24,434 bases of DNA from Syntrophomonas sp. UBA4911. Its GTDB lineage: Bacteria > Bacillota > Syntrophomonadia > Syntrophomonadales > Syntrophomonadaceae. Shown in pieces: positions 16,070 to 23,043 of this stretch (the first letter of the stretch is position 1; each line of letters opens with the position of its first letter). The stretch spans positions 30,252-54,685 of the forward strand of contig DHCD01000099.1 of NCBI GenBank assembly GCA_002398105.1. The letters run 5' to 3'. Made by a program: the position numbers and the translations under genes. The notes under the pieces were generated by a model. The model had not been told where the DNA came from and made no database searches. It worked only from the letters and a program-made list of their open reading frames with translations.

Positions 16070-16610
16070 TAAAAATCCGGAATATGGCAGATTTGGGCAG
16101 GGGATAACCCGAATAATCAGGATTGGCAGGATTTGATAGCAATCCAACTATCCAGGTAAATCTGCTTTTATTTTTCCCACTGCATTTGCATAATTAAAAG
16201 TTAAATTTTAGGATGAGTCGGCTATTATGTATTGGACGAAATACAAGCTGTTTTGGTTGGGAATGTATATCCCGGACCAGTCGGGAACGGCAAATACCGA
16301 AGACGTAGTATCCAGCGTGTTTCCGAAGGTATAACCGGGCAGTAGCATTTTTAGGAGGCCGGAAAGTTAACTGATGTAAAAGCTTCTCGTGTTTATCCCT
16401 CAGGTCATCTCGATTAGCATCGGCAAAGATATGCCGAACCAACACATGTTGCTGGCCCGGTCGAACCACTCACTGTCCGACAGAGGCAAATAAGCCCATC
16501 AATGTGTATGCAAAAACAGAATCTTATCGACAAAAAATACTTATGTTATAGCCTTTCTCTCCTGGCTTTTTTTGCTCTGCCCGGCGTTAAATATAGAAGG
16601 AGGCTACGAA
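16070..16610 (+). other. Long gene-free region before the second permease
   Basis: About 540 bases with no convincing gene. The left part holds a nested hairpin (see 16088-16175). A 35-codon frame at 16227-16334 and a 91-codon minus frame at 16194-16469 lack ribosome sites and recognisable motifs. The region could hold a decayed gene or a long regulated leader. TTATCG followed 17 bases later by TATAGC (about 16526-16554) is a weak promoter candidate for the permease at 16611. Confidence 0.4.
16088..16175 (+). terminator. Nested hairpin with T-rich tail after the P-II-like gene
   Basis: GCAGATTT (16088-16095) pairs with AAATCTGC (16158-16165) around an inner GGATTG...CAATCC hairpin, and the outer arm is followed by TTTTATTTTT. 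The interior carries the repeated text CAGGATT-GG-CAGGATT. The position 18 bases after the stop fits a terminator, but the long loop also fits a dispersed intergenic repeat. Confidence 0.4.
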
Positions 16611-17939
16611 ATGGCAGATGTACAACAAATCGCAGCTAACTGGAAGATTATTGCAGCATTAGTAATATTTATTATTACTTATGCCATCATTATTTCAGAA
16701 AAAATCAACCGGTCTATTATTGCCATATGCGGTGCAATTCTTATGGTTATATTCGGTATCGTGGATTTGCATGTGGCCTCTACGGAACATATTCATTGGG
16801 AGACTATTTTTCTGCTCTTCGGCATGATGATTCTGGTGGGGATTGCAAATAAAAGCGGAGTCTTTCAATACATTGCGATCAAAACAGCGCAAAGCGCCAA
16901 GGGTGATCCCAAAAAAATCTTGGTGCGACTTGCTTTGCTGACGGCCGTCGGATCAGCTTTTATTGATATAGTGACCATGGTTTTATTGATTACTCCCATC
17001 ACTATTGCCATTAGCCGGACCCTGCATATGAATCCCATTCCTTTTCTTATTACGGAAATCATGCTCTGCAATATTGGGGGAGCGGCTACCCTGGTGGGGG
17101 ATCCGCCCAACATTATGATTGGTGTGGCGGCCGGCATTTCATTTAATGAGTTTCTAATTCATATAACCCCGCTTATCATAGTTATTGCATTTGTCGTTCT
17201 CACTTATCTGGCATTTCATTTTAAAAAATATCTTCATGTAAAGGACGAATATAAGCAGGGGCTTATGGATATTGAAGCTCAAGACTATATTCAGGATACG
17301 GCATTGGCCCGAAAATCTGTGTTTGTCTTTATTCTTACCTTGCTGGGATTTGTCTCCCACCAGTTTCTGCACCTGGAACCGGCGGTGATAGCCTTATCCG
17401 GGGCCGCTCTGTTACTGCTCATCGGTATCAAAGAAAGCGATTTGGATGAAGTGTATCATTCGGTGGAATGGGTAACCATTTTTTTCTTTATCGGTTTGTT
17501 CATACTGGTAGGAGGCTTGATTGAAGTAGGGATTATCAGTAAGGCCGCATCCTGGATGATAGAAATTACCAATGGCAATACGACCTTTACGGCCTTGACC
17601 CTGTTATGGGGAACCGGGATTATTTCCGGCTTTGTTGACAATATTCCCCTGGTGACCACTATGATTCCCCTGGTTCAGGATATGGGAGCACAGTTGGCTT
17701 TGTCCCCGGTAGAACTCTCCACCCTCTGGTGGTCTTTGGCTTTGGGAGCATGCCTGGGCGGCAACGGTACATTAATCGCTTCTTCGGCGAACTTGATCGT
17801 AGCCTCTATAGCAGTTAGGGAGGGCGCACCAATTTCTTTTGTGGATTTTCTGAAAATAAGCATTCCGGTCACTTTGCTCTCCCTGGTGCTGGCTACCGTT
17901 TATGTGTTTATTGTTTTTATTAAGCTGGGCTTTGCATAG
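16611..17939 (+). CDS. ArsB/NhaD (ion transporter superfamily) permease, copy 2
   Basis: A 442-residue polytopic membrane protein paralogous to the product of 14287-15564. Shared blocks include IISEKINRSIIAICGA, GDPPNIMIGVAAGISF, EWVTIFFFIGLFILVGG, SGFVDNIPLVTTMIPLVQD and LWWSLALGACLGGNGTLIAS. One difference stands out: the first-half motif reads SAFIDIVTMVLLI, with isoleucine where copy 1 and the second half have the asparagine of DN. This may alter ion coordination. AAGGAGG lies about 7 bases before the ATG at 16611; the frame is open upstream to 16572 without a ribosome site. With the intervening P-II-like gene it forms a three-gene transport cluster; the substrate is unknown. Confidence 0.88.
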   Translation: MADVQQIAANWKIIAALVIFIITYAIIISEKINRSIIAICGAILMVIFGIVDLHVASTEHIHWETIFLLFGMMILVGIANKSGVFQYIAIKTAQSAKGDPKKILVRLALLTAVGSAFIDIVTMVLLITPITIAISRTLHMNPIPFLITEIMLCNIGGAATLVGDPPNIMIGVAAGISFNEFLIHITPLIIVIAFVVLTYLAFHFKKYLHVKDEYKQGLMDIEAQDYIQDTALARKSVFVFILTLLGFVSHQFLHLEPAVIALSGAALLLLIGIKESDLDEVYHSVEWVTIFFFIGLFILVGGLIEVGIISKAASWMIEITNGNTTFTALTLLWGTGIISGFVDNIPLVTTMIPLVQDMGAQLALSPVELSTLWWSLALGACLGGNGTLIASSANLIVASIAVREGAPISFVDFLKISIPVTLLSLVLATVYVFIVFIKLGFA

Positions 17940-18158
17940 CTTAACTGGCAAGCAAGTCTTATCAATCCCATTTTCCACTTTGCTTCCTTCACCGAAAAGC
18001 TCTTCGGTAAATCTTAAAGCTTCTGACGAAATGCAATTAATGGGCATTAAGCAGCATTAAACTGACACCTTTCTGACACCCTGATGAAAATTAATACCCC
18101 TTAAAAGCCATTAAATAACCTTAAAATTGATTGATTTTTGCTTTTGAAAATAGCACTG

Positions 18159-18185
18159 AAAAAAGCCTCCGAACATCGGAGGCTT
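18159..18185 (-). terminator. Rho-independent terminator of the five-tRNA operon
   Basis: On the minus strand AAGCCTCCGA and TCGGAGGCTT form a 10-bp stem with a 3-base loop, running into TTTTTT. It begins 12 bases past the CCA of tRNA-Lys. Confidence 0.92.
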
Positions 18186-18197
18186 CTGCGATTCTTA

Positions 18198-18273
18198 TGG
18201 TGAGCCATGGAGGATTCGAACCTCCGACACCCTGATTAAAAGTCAGGTGCTCTACCACCTGAGCTAATGGCCC
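18198..18273 (-). tRNA. tRNA-Lys (anticodon UUU)
   Basis: Acceptor GGGCCAT pairs with ATGGCTC (one G-U), with discriminator A and an encoded CCA. Anticodon loop CTTTTAA gives TTT. D-arm TAGCTCAGGTGGTAGAGC and T-arm GGTTCGAATCC are canonical. It is the last gene of the tRNA operon. Confidence 0.95.
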
Positions 18274-18280
18274 ATAATAA

Positions 18281-18355
18281 TGGCTGGGGTGGCTGGATTT
18301 GAACCAACGAATGACGGAGTCAAAGTCCGTTGCCTTACCCCTTGGCTACACCCCA
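18281..18355 (-). tRNA. tRNA-Gln (anticodon UUG)
   Basis: Acceptor TGGGGTG pairs with CACCCCA, with discriminator G and an encoded CCA. Anticodon loop CTTTGAC gives TTG. The U1-A72 end pair is typical of tRNA-Gln. T-arm GGTTCAAATCC is canonical. Confidence 0.95.
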
Positions 18356-18402
18356 ACAGTAAAGAGTATAATAGCTTATCAATACTGCTGTCAAGGGTTA
18401 AA

Positions 18403-18480
18403 TGGGGTGGGTGATGGGACTTGAACCCACGGCCCCCAGAGCCACAATCTGGTGCTCTAGCCGACTGAGCTACACCCACC
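18403..18480 (-). tRNA. tRNA-His (anticodon GUG)
   Basis: Acceptor GTGGGTG pairs with CACCCAC. The extra 5' G (base 18480) pairs with C73, the hallmark of tRNA-His, and CCA is encoded. Anticodon loop TTGTGGC gives GTG. T-arm GGTTCAAGTCC is canonical. Confidence 0.95.
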
Positions 18481-18500
18481 ACGTTGGTCCGAAGTTATAG

Positions 18501-18577
18501 TGGCGTCCCCGGAGGGATTCGAACCCCCGACCCACGGCTTAGAAGGCCGTTGCTCTGTCCAGCTGAGCTACAGGGAC
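18501..18577 (-). tRNA. tRNA-Arg (anticodon UCU)
   Basis: Acceptor GTCCCTG pairs with CGGGGAC (one U-G), with discriminator G and an encoded CCA. Anticodon loop CTTCTAA gives TCT, reading AGA and AGG. T-arm GGTTCGAATCC is canonical. Confidence 0.95.
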
Positions 18578-18583
18578 ATAAAA

Positions 18584-18658
<75 letters not shown>

Positions 18659-18669
18659 CCGCACAGAGT

Positions 18670-18698
18670 ATTATATATCTTTTCCATACCCATTTCAA
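18670..18698 (-). promoter_or_regulatory. Sigma-A promoter of the tRNA operon
   Basis: On the minus strand TTGAAA (18698-18693), a 17-base spacer and a perfect TATAAT (18675-18670) precede tRNA-Gly by 11 bases. All five tRNAs are then read in order Gly, Arg, His, Gln, Lys to the terminator at 18159-18185. Confidence 0.85.
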
Positions 18699-18822
18699 GA
18701 ACGATTTCAACTTTTTGCCCAGCTTGCCGGACATGGTAATTCCAGACCGATGACAGCACTATCTATTATTATATGCTTTATTCCCTAACCTTATGCCATG
18801 ATTTACGATTATTCAATGTCAG

Positions 18823-18852
18823 TTGAAAAAAACGTTTGGTCTATGCCATAAT
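18823..18852 (+). promoter_or_regulatory. Promoter candidate of the thioredoxin-CcdA operon
   Basis: TTGAAA (18823-18828), an 18-base spacer and CATAAT (18847-18852) lie about 115 bases before the GTG start at 18969. Confidence 0.5.
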
Positions 18853-18968
18853 AGGGGCGTATTACTATTAATCGTATTGCAATAATGAACTGCAGGAAAG
18901 CGTATCAGCGCAAGCTGGTGTGGGCGGAAAGGGCATAGTCTATCTAAACCATGATAGGGGGAAGATTT
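18853..18968 (+). other. Untranslated leader of the thioredoxin-CcdA operon
   Basis: About 110 bases between the promoter candidate and the GTG start. It contains a small hairpin CAGC-GCAA-GCTG (18906-18917) with a GNRA-type loop, and purine-rich text (GGGCGGAAAGGGC). I do not recognise a known riboswitch. It is longer than needed for initiation, so regulation at the leader is possible but unproven. Confidence 0.3.
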
Positions 18969-19403
18969 GTGAAGCAAAAACCAATTAACCTTGCCATTAT
19001 AGTTATTATGGTGCTCCTTCTAAGTATATTTCTCTATTATAAATTTACCCAACCCGAGAATGAGTCTGTTCCTGCGCCAGGTTCCTCTGCTGCCCGGCAA
19101 ATAGAGGCTGGAAAACAAGCGGGAGAAAGTATGTGGCTGTTATTCAGTTCGGCTAACTGCCAGTATTGCGTGGAACTGAAAAAGATTTATGACCGCCTTG
19201 AACCGGAGTACCAGGGCAAAGTAAGGTTTATAACCATTGACGTCGATGATAGCGATAATTCCTCATTGGCCCAGGAGTATGGCATCGCTTATGTCCCCAC
19301 CACCTTTATTATTGATGGTGAGGGGGCAATCAGCTATCAGGAGGTAGGGCTTATGGCTGAGGATGACCTGCGGGCCGAGCTGGACAAGGTGGTGCAGCAA
19401 TAG
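18969..19403 (+). CDS. Membrane-anchored thioredoxin-like protein
   Basis: A 144-residue protein. One N-terminal membrane segment (NLAIIVIMVLLLSIFLYY, about residues 7-24) is followed by a short linker and a thioredoxin fold outside the membrane. The active site reads SSANCQYCVELKKIYD (CQYC), and the cis-proline loop is YVPTTFIIDGEG. CQYC and the missing W before the first Cys differ from WCGPC thioredoxins and resemble TlpA/SoxW-like partners of CcdA. I chose GTG at 18969 because GGGGGAAG lies just upstream; an in-frame ATG at 18951 has no ribosome site. The stop codon is directly followed by the ATG of ccdA, so the two proteins probably work together to deliver reductant to extracytoplasmic disulfides. 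Confidence 0.88.
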   Translation: MKQKPINLAIIVIMVLLLSIFLYYKFTQPENESVPAPGSSAARQIEAGKQAGESMWLLFSSANCQYCVELKKIYDRLEPEYQGKVRFITIDVDDSDNSSLAQEYGIAYVPTTFIIDGEGAISYQEVGLMAEDDLRAELDKVVQQ

Positions 19404-20090
19404 ATGGAGAGCTGGCTTAATCAGGCAGCACCGCAGTTCCTGGCCAGTTTCTCCCTTTACGGCTATGGCTTGGTGTTTTTAGCCGGCATTGTCACCAGCA
19501 TCGGTCCCTGTAACCTCAGTACCATACCGGTAATTATCGGTTATGTGGCCGGTACCGAAGCCGGTCAAAAACGCAGTTTTATAATGTCTCTGCTCTTTAC
19601 CCTTGGTACTGCCACTACATTTATGCTGCTGGGGCTTATCATTGCTGCCGTAGGGGGAATATTCGGCGCCAGCCGTAGCATTCTGTATTATATTGTGGCT
19701 GCCGTCTGTATAGTGGTTGGGTTAAACCTGCTGGGGGTATGGAAATCAAATATAAGCTTCGGCGGTGATTTGCTGACCCGGGCCGGGGAGCAGCGGGGCT
19801 ATTTGGGTAGTTACATCCTGGGCTTGGTTATGGGACTGGTAGGTTCCCAATGCGGCACTCCCATACTTCTGGCCATTCTATCCCTGGCCATGGCCAGCGG
19901 GCAGTGGCTCTACGGCGCCACTCTGCTTTTCGTCTACGCTCTGGGCCGTGGGGTTCCCATTGTGGCCGTAGGCACTTTCACCGGCTTGGTTGCCCGCATG
20001 GACCAATTTGCCCGCTGGAATGCACTGCTGGAAAAGGTGGCGGGGGTAATGATCATTCTGGTAGGCGGATATTTTGCCTGGATAGCGTAA
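19404..20090 (+). CDS. ccdA: CcdA-type transmembrane thiol-disulfide transporter
   Basis: A 228-residue protein with six predicted membrane segments, the standard CcdA size. The two redox cysteines lie in conserved contexts: SIGPCNLSTIPVIIGYV near the N-terminus and GLVGSQCGTPILLAIL in the second half. CcdA proteins carry electrons from cytoplasmic thioredoxin across the membrane to extracytoplasmic thiol proteins, for instance in cytochrome c maturation. The ATG directly abuts the stop codon of the membrane thioredoxin gene with only a weak ribosome site (AAGGTGG), which suggests translational coupling. No cytochrome c assembly gene is seen nearby, so the final target is unknown. Confidence 0.9.
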   Translation: MESWLNQAAPQFLASFSLYGYGLVFLAGIVTSIGPCNLSTIPVIIGYVAGTEAGQKRSFIMSLLFTLGTATTFMLLGLIIAAVGGIFGASRSILYYIVAAVCIVVGLNLLGVWKSNISFGGDLLTRAGEQRGYLGSYILGLVMGLVGSQCGTPILLAILSLAMASGQWLYGATLLFVYALGRGVPIVAVGTFTGLVARMDQFARWNALLEKVAGVMIILVGGYFAWIA

Positions 20091-20114
20091 GGGTTAATAA
20101 ATATGATAATTTAA

Positions 20115-20148
20115 GGGCGGTCTCTCTTTAAAAAAAGAGAAACCACCC
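20115..20148. terminator. Hairpin between convergent ccdA and gene remnant
   Basis: GGG-c-GGT-c-TCTCTTT and AAAGAGA-a-ACC-a-CCC pair over 13 bp with two C-A mismatches and a 4-base loop. It lies 24 bases after the ccdA stop between converging genes, so it may act in both directions, although neither side has a strong T tail. Confidence 0.45.
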
Positions 20149-20157
20149 TCAACCATT

Positions 20158-20551
20158 TTAATATCCTGGGCTTAGTGTCTGTAATACAGCGGCATCCTTA
20201 TATCCATCGGCCTTAACCGTAATGTACTTTTGCCCCGGATTTTGCAGGGGATATGCGTCTATGGGATAGAGACGAAGATAGCCGGCACCAAGTTCATAAG
20301 CATCATTACCACCGACTGCAGCCTTATCCGCAAGGGTAATACCACCGACTACAACTGCGGTTATGTCTCCAGGTTTCATTATCGGTAAAGGCAACATCGA
20401 AGTAGTACTCTGGGTCATTATAGGTATATGCTGGATCTGCGGCGGTTAGTTCTGGTACCGAATTCCCTTCAGTATACATATAGTTGTTTATAACCTGGCC
20501 GTATTCATAGTTTTCGGTCTTTTCTCTATCTGTTCCGCAAGGCCGTGCGGC
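20158..20551 (-). pseudogene. Decayed 3' remnant of a secreted/surface protein gene
   Basis: Two minus-strand frames read like one protein broken by a one-base shift near 20377-20383. The first, entered after a TAG at 20552-20554, reads EYGQVINNYMYTEGNSVPEL and then DPEYYFDVAFTDN. The second continues KPGDITAVVVGGITLADK, YLRLYPIDAYPLQNPGQKYI and TVKADGYKDAAVLQTLSPGY to a stop at 20158. The ending (ITVKADGYKDA) resembles Ig-like or heme-binding repeat domains of surface proteins. There is no start codon with a ribosome site, and the same frame is open for a while beyond the TAG, overlapping the 3' end of the EAL gene. I read it as the tail of a gene whose front was lost. Confidence 0.55.
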
Positions 20552-20612
20552 CTATACTCTTCCGGTTGGCGATTCCAAGCGGCCTTCGCCGGCAGCCAAA
20601 AACCAGGCTCTA

Positions 20613-22352
20613 TCACCATATCTCATAATAATTACCCCTATGCTGTTTGCATATTTTCTTAAGTGTCGCCACATCCCGGGAAAAATCATCAACATTTCTA
20701 AAAGCCTTTTTGCGGCTCGTGATCCCGGCAATGGATAAACTGGCAAGGGGGAAATTCTCCGTAACCCCGTGCCGGTTCTTCGATACGATATAGCCTCGCT
20801 CTATATCTTCATTACGGTATAAGGACAGGACTTCACGGCTGAAATTCTCCAGAACCGCGTCGCAAAAAGGTTCTCCTTCCACATAATCGGCAATGACAAT
20901 AAAATCATCGCCGCCGATATGACCGATGAATTCATTCTTTACCGCTTGGGTCTGCAGAATATCCGCCACCATTTTGAGCATGAGATCCCCGTTGCTGAAC
21001 CCATAAGCGTCATTATAAGCTTTAAAATTATCAAGGTCATAATAAGTGATGCAGAAGGGCCCTTCACCTAAAATGCGATCTTTGATTTCCTTTTCCAGTA
21101 ACAAATTCCCGGGTAATCCGGTAAGCGGGTTGCAATGCATGGCAACGTCCACCTGGATTCTGGTGCAGGTATCCAATAAATCCTTAACGGTTACCACTCC
21201 AAAGAACTTGCCGGTTTTTTCAACTACGATCGGGTCATAAAGATGTTCATAGGGTCTTTGCATTGCCAGTCTGGAGACGACGTCCACCGGCATAGTGTGA
21301 GCTGTTTTGAAAAAATCCGTTTTCATCAATTCTTTGATCGGCTTCTTGCCATAGATGCTGTAACCGAATTGTCCACCCATGAGCTCATTTAAATAGGTCC
21401 TGTTTAGAAAACCGACGATGATGTCGTCTTCCACCACGCAGATTTCCGTTATCGTGGGATTGGCCCTGACCAATTCATATATATGCGCCGCCTTGACCTC
21501 GGGGGAAAATACTTCTTTCTTTTTGCATAAATGCTCGACAATAGGATACACGGAACTTTTGGCGTTTTCGATATAGCACTTGGAATAATGGGTAGAAATT
21601 AATTCGGCTTTTTCCGGGGTTATCTCTTCAAAGGTTTCCCGGGGGATGCCTAGAAAATATCCTTGTCCATATTGCACGCCCAATTTTATAAGGGCTTTCA
21701 ATTCTTCTTCGGTTTCAATCCCTTCCGCGATCAGAAGAATATTGGAATTTTTACAGAAGGCGGTAAAAGCCTTGCACAAGGACATCTTTATTTCATCTTT
21801 GTCGATATTCCGGATCAGGTTCATATCCAATTTCAGAAAATTGGGCAGCACGTCGACGATCATATTCAGTCCGGAAAAACCCGACCCCACATCATCAATA
21901 GCAATGCCGTACTGCTGGTTTTTATAATGGTCGATAGAGGCAAAGAAAACATTGTTATCCAGGACCGCTACCCGTTCCGTTATTTCAAATACGATATCAT
22001 CGGCATTTATGCCGTACTCTTCTAAAAGCTTTTTAGTAAAGCCGTTTCTGAATTTTTCGTCATAGATGATGTTGGAATTGACGTTTAAAAAAAGCTTCTT
22101 GCATTCAGGCTTGTTTACTGAACTTTCCAAAGCTCTGGTGCGGCAAAGGGTTTCCAGCTCCCATAATTTCCCCATTTTATCGGCGGTTTGAAACATAGCT
22201 TCAATATTTAACTTCAGCTCTTCGTTGGTGATCCGGCTGAGAGCTTCATAGCCCAATATTTCGCCATCCTGAAGGGAGACGATAGGTTGGTATACGGGTT
22301 TGATGAAACCGCCGTCGATAATTTGCCTCAGAGTCTCAAAATTCTTTTGCAC
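20613..22352 (-). CDS. EAL-CBS-like-GGDEF c-di-GMP signalling protein, probable phosphodiesterase
   Basis: A 579-residue soluble protein. The EAL domain (about 8-245) has the expected catalytic set: YEALSR (E36), N92 in LNVNSN, E123 in FEITE, DD at 153-154 in IDDVGSG, K174 in LKLD, E210 in AEGIE and Q230 in GQGYFLG. A CBS-pair-like region follows (about 285-395; ICVVEDDIIVGFLNRTYL and PIVVEKTGKFFGVVTVKDLL). The C-terminal GGDEF-type domain (about 407-575) reads GGDDF at 480-484 with no RxxD I-site, so cyclase activity is uncertain and GTP sensing is possible. The predicted main reaction is c-di-GMP to pGpG. The start is GTG at 22352 with only a weak GGGGA site. A gene remnant lies just downstream. 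Confidence 0.9.
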   Translation of the reverse strand: MQKNFETLRQIIDGGFIKPVYQPIVSLQDGEILGYEALSRITNEELKLNIEAMFQTADKMGKLWELETLCRTRALESSVNKPECKKLFLNVNSNIIYDEKFRNGFTKKLLEEYGINADDIVFEITERVAVLDNNVFFASIDHYKNQQYGIAIDDVGSGFSGLNMIVDVLPNFLKLDMNLIRNIDKDEIKMSLCKAFTAFCKNSNILLIAEGIETEEELKALIKLGVQYGQGYFLGIPRETFEEITPEKAELISTHYSKCYIENAKSSVYPIVEHLCKKKEVFSPEVKAAHIYELVRANPTITEICVVEDDIIVGFLNRTYLNELMGGQFGYSIYGKKPIKELMKTDFFKTAHTMPVDVVSRLAMQRPYEHLYDPIVVEKTGKFFGVVTVKDLLDTCTRIQVDVAMHCNPLTGLPGNLLLEKEIKDRILGEGPFCITYYDLDNFKAYNDAYGFSNGDLMLKMVADILQTQAVKNEFIGHIGGDDFIVIADYVEGEPFCDAVLENFSREVLSLYRNEDIERGYIVSKNRHGVTENFPLASLSIAGITSRKKAFRNVDDFSRDVATLKKICKQHRGNYYEIW

Positions 22353-22510
22353 GGGCTCACATCCCCAATATCAGATTACTGCGAAAAAAGATAAAACTTG
22401 TCCTGTGGTTCAAGTATAGCCTGGCTTTGTAAAGGCTGTATGCTTGCTTATGTAAAAATCATGAAAAGGATTTTTAAACAGGCGGTAACGATATCAGACC
22501 TGTCCGGCGA

Positions 22511-22540
22511 TTGACATTCTTATGCTCCGGATGCTATCAT
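22511..22540 (+). promoter_or_regulatory. Sigma-A promoter of tRNA-Pro
   Basis: A perfect TTGACA (22511-22516), an 18-base spacer and TATCAT (22535-22540) lie 9 bases before the tRNA 5' end. Confidence 0.8.
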
Positions 22541-22549
22541 GAAGAAGTT

Positions 22550-22627
22550 CGGGGCGTGGCGCAGCTTGGCTAGCGCGTCTGATTTGGGATCAGAAGGTCG
22601 CAGGTTCAAATCCTGTCGCCCCGACCA
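22550..22627 (+). tRNA. tRNA-Pro (anticodon UGG)
   Basis: Acceptor CGGGGCG pairs with CGCCCCG, with discriminator A and an encoded CCA (22625-22627). Anticodon loop TTTGGGA gives TGG. T-arm GGTTCAAATCC is canonical. It is a single-gene unit, convergent with hgcB. Confidence 0.95.
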
Positions 22628-22662
22628 AAGTAGGCAAACTCATTTTTTACGTAGTCAAAAGT

Positions 22663-22705
22663 GACCGCCCGGGACAGTTCAAGGAACGTACTGAGCGGTC
22701 TTTTT
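22663..22705 (+). terminator. Terminator shared by convergent tRNA-Pro and hgcB
   Basis: GACCGC (22663-22668) pairs with GCGGTC (22695-22700) around an inner AGTTC-AAG-GAACG hairpin, followed by TTTTTGTTT. On the minus strand the same structure is followed by ACTTTTGAC, so weak termination of the hgcAB transcript is also possible. Confidence 0.65.
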
Positions 22706-22742
22706 GTTTCGTTCTCCTTTGAAATTGGAGTCATTTAATTCT

Positions 22743-23033
22743 TTAGCAGCATTTGCCGCCTGAACAATCACAGCTTGGTTCGCTCCCGGTAAGCCAGCCC
22801 ATGATCACGGCATAGGCGCACCCGACTCCGGCGTCAACAGTGATGGCATTTGCAGGACAGTTTATCGCGCAAGCGCCGCACTCCATGCACAAGTCTTTGT
22901 CTTTTATCCGCGCTTTTCTTTCGTCCACTTTGAACACTTCATGAGGGCAAACCTCCACGCATCTTCCGCAGCCTATACATTTTTCAGCCGATAGATTTAG
23001 AGTTGCAACATTTTTCAGATATTTGTGTTTCAT
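22743..23033 (-). CDS. hgcB: HgcB, ferredoxin of mercury methylation
   Basis: A 96-residue protein, matching the known size of HgcB. Two 4Fe-4S motifs are present: CIGCGRCVEVCP and CMECGACAINCP. After them comes DAGVGCAYAVIMGWL, with the single conserved cysteine of HgcB, and a C-terminal CDCSGGKCC ending in the characteristic vicinal pair. HgcB is known to return the HgcA corrinoid to Co(I) and may pass Hg(II) to it through its C-terminal cysteines. The AAGGAGGG ribosome site, 6 bases before the ATG at 23033, overlaps the hgcA stop codon, and the gap is only 10 bases. The two genes should be made together. The long C-terminal thiol tail separates it from ordinary bacterial ferredoxins. Confidence 0.95.
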   Translation of the reverse strand: MKHKYLKNVATLNLSAEKCIGCGRCVEVCPHEVFKVDERKARIKDKDLCMECGACAINCPANAITVDAGVGCAYAVIMGWLTGSEPSCDCSGGKCC

Positions 23034-23043
23034 AGCGCCCTCC

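Noticed and set aside
16194..16469. 91-codon minus-strand frame between the P-II-like gene and permease 2
   Set aside because: There is no ribosome site and no motif; it may be decayed sequence but I cannot support a gene.
18853..18968. Possible c-di-GMP or other riboswitch in the leader before the thioredoxin gene
   Set aside because: I could find a GNRA-type hairpin but none of the conserved core sequences of known riboswitches.
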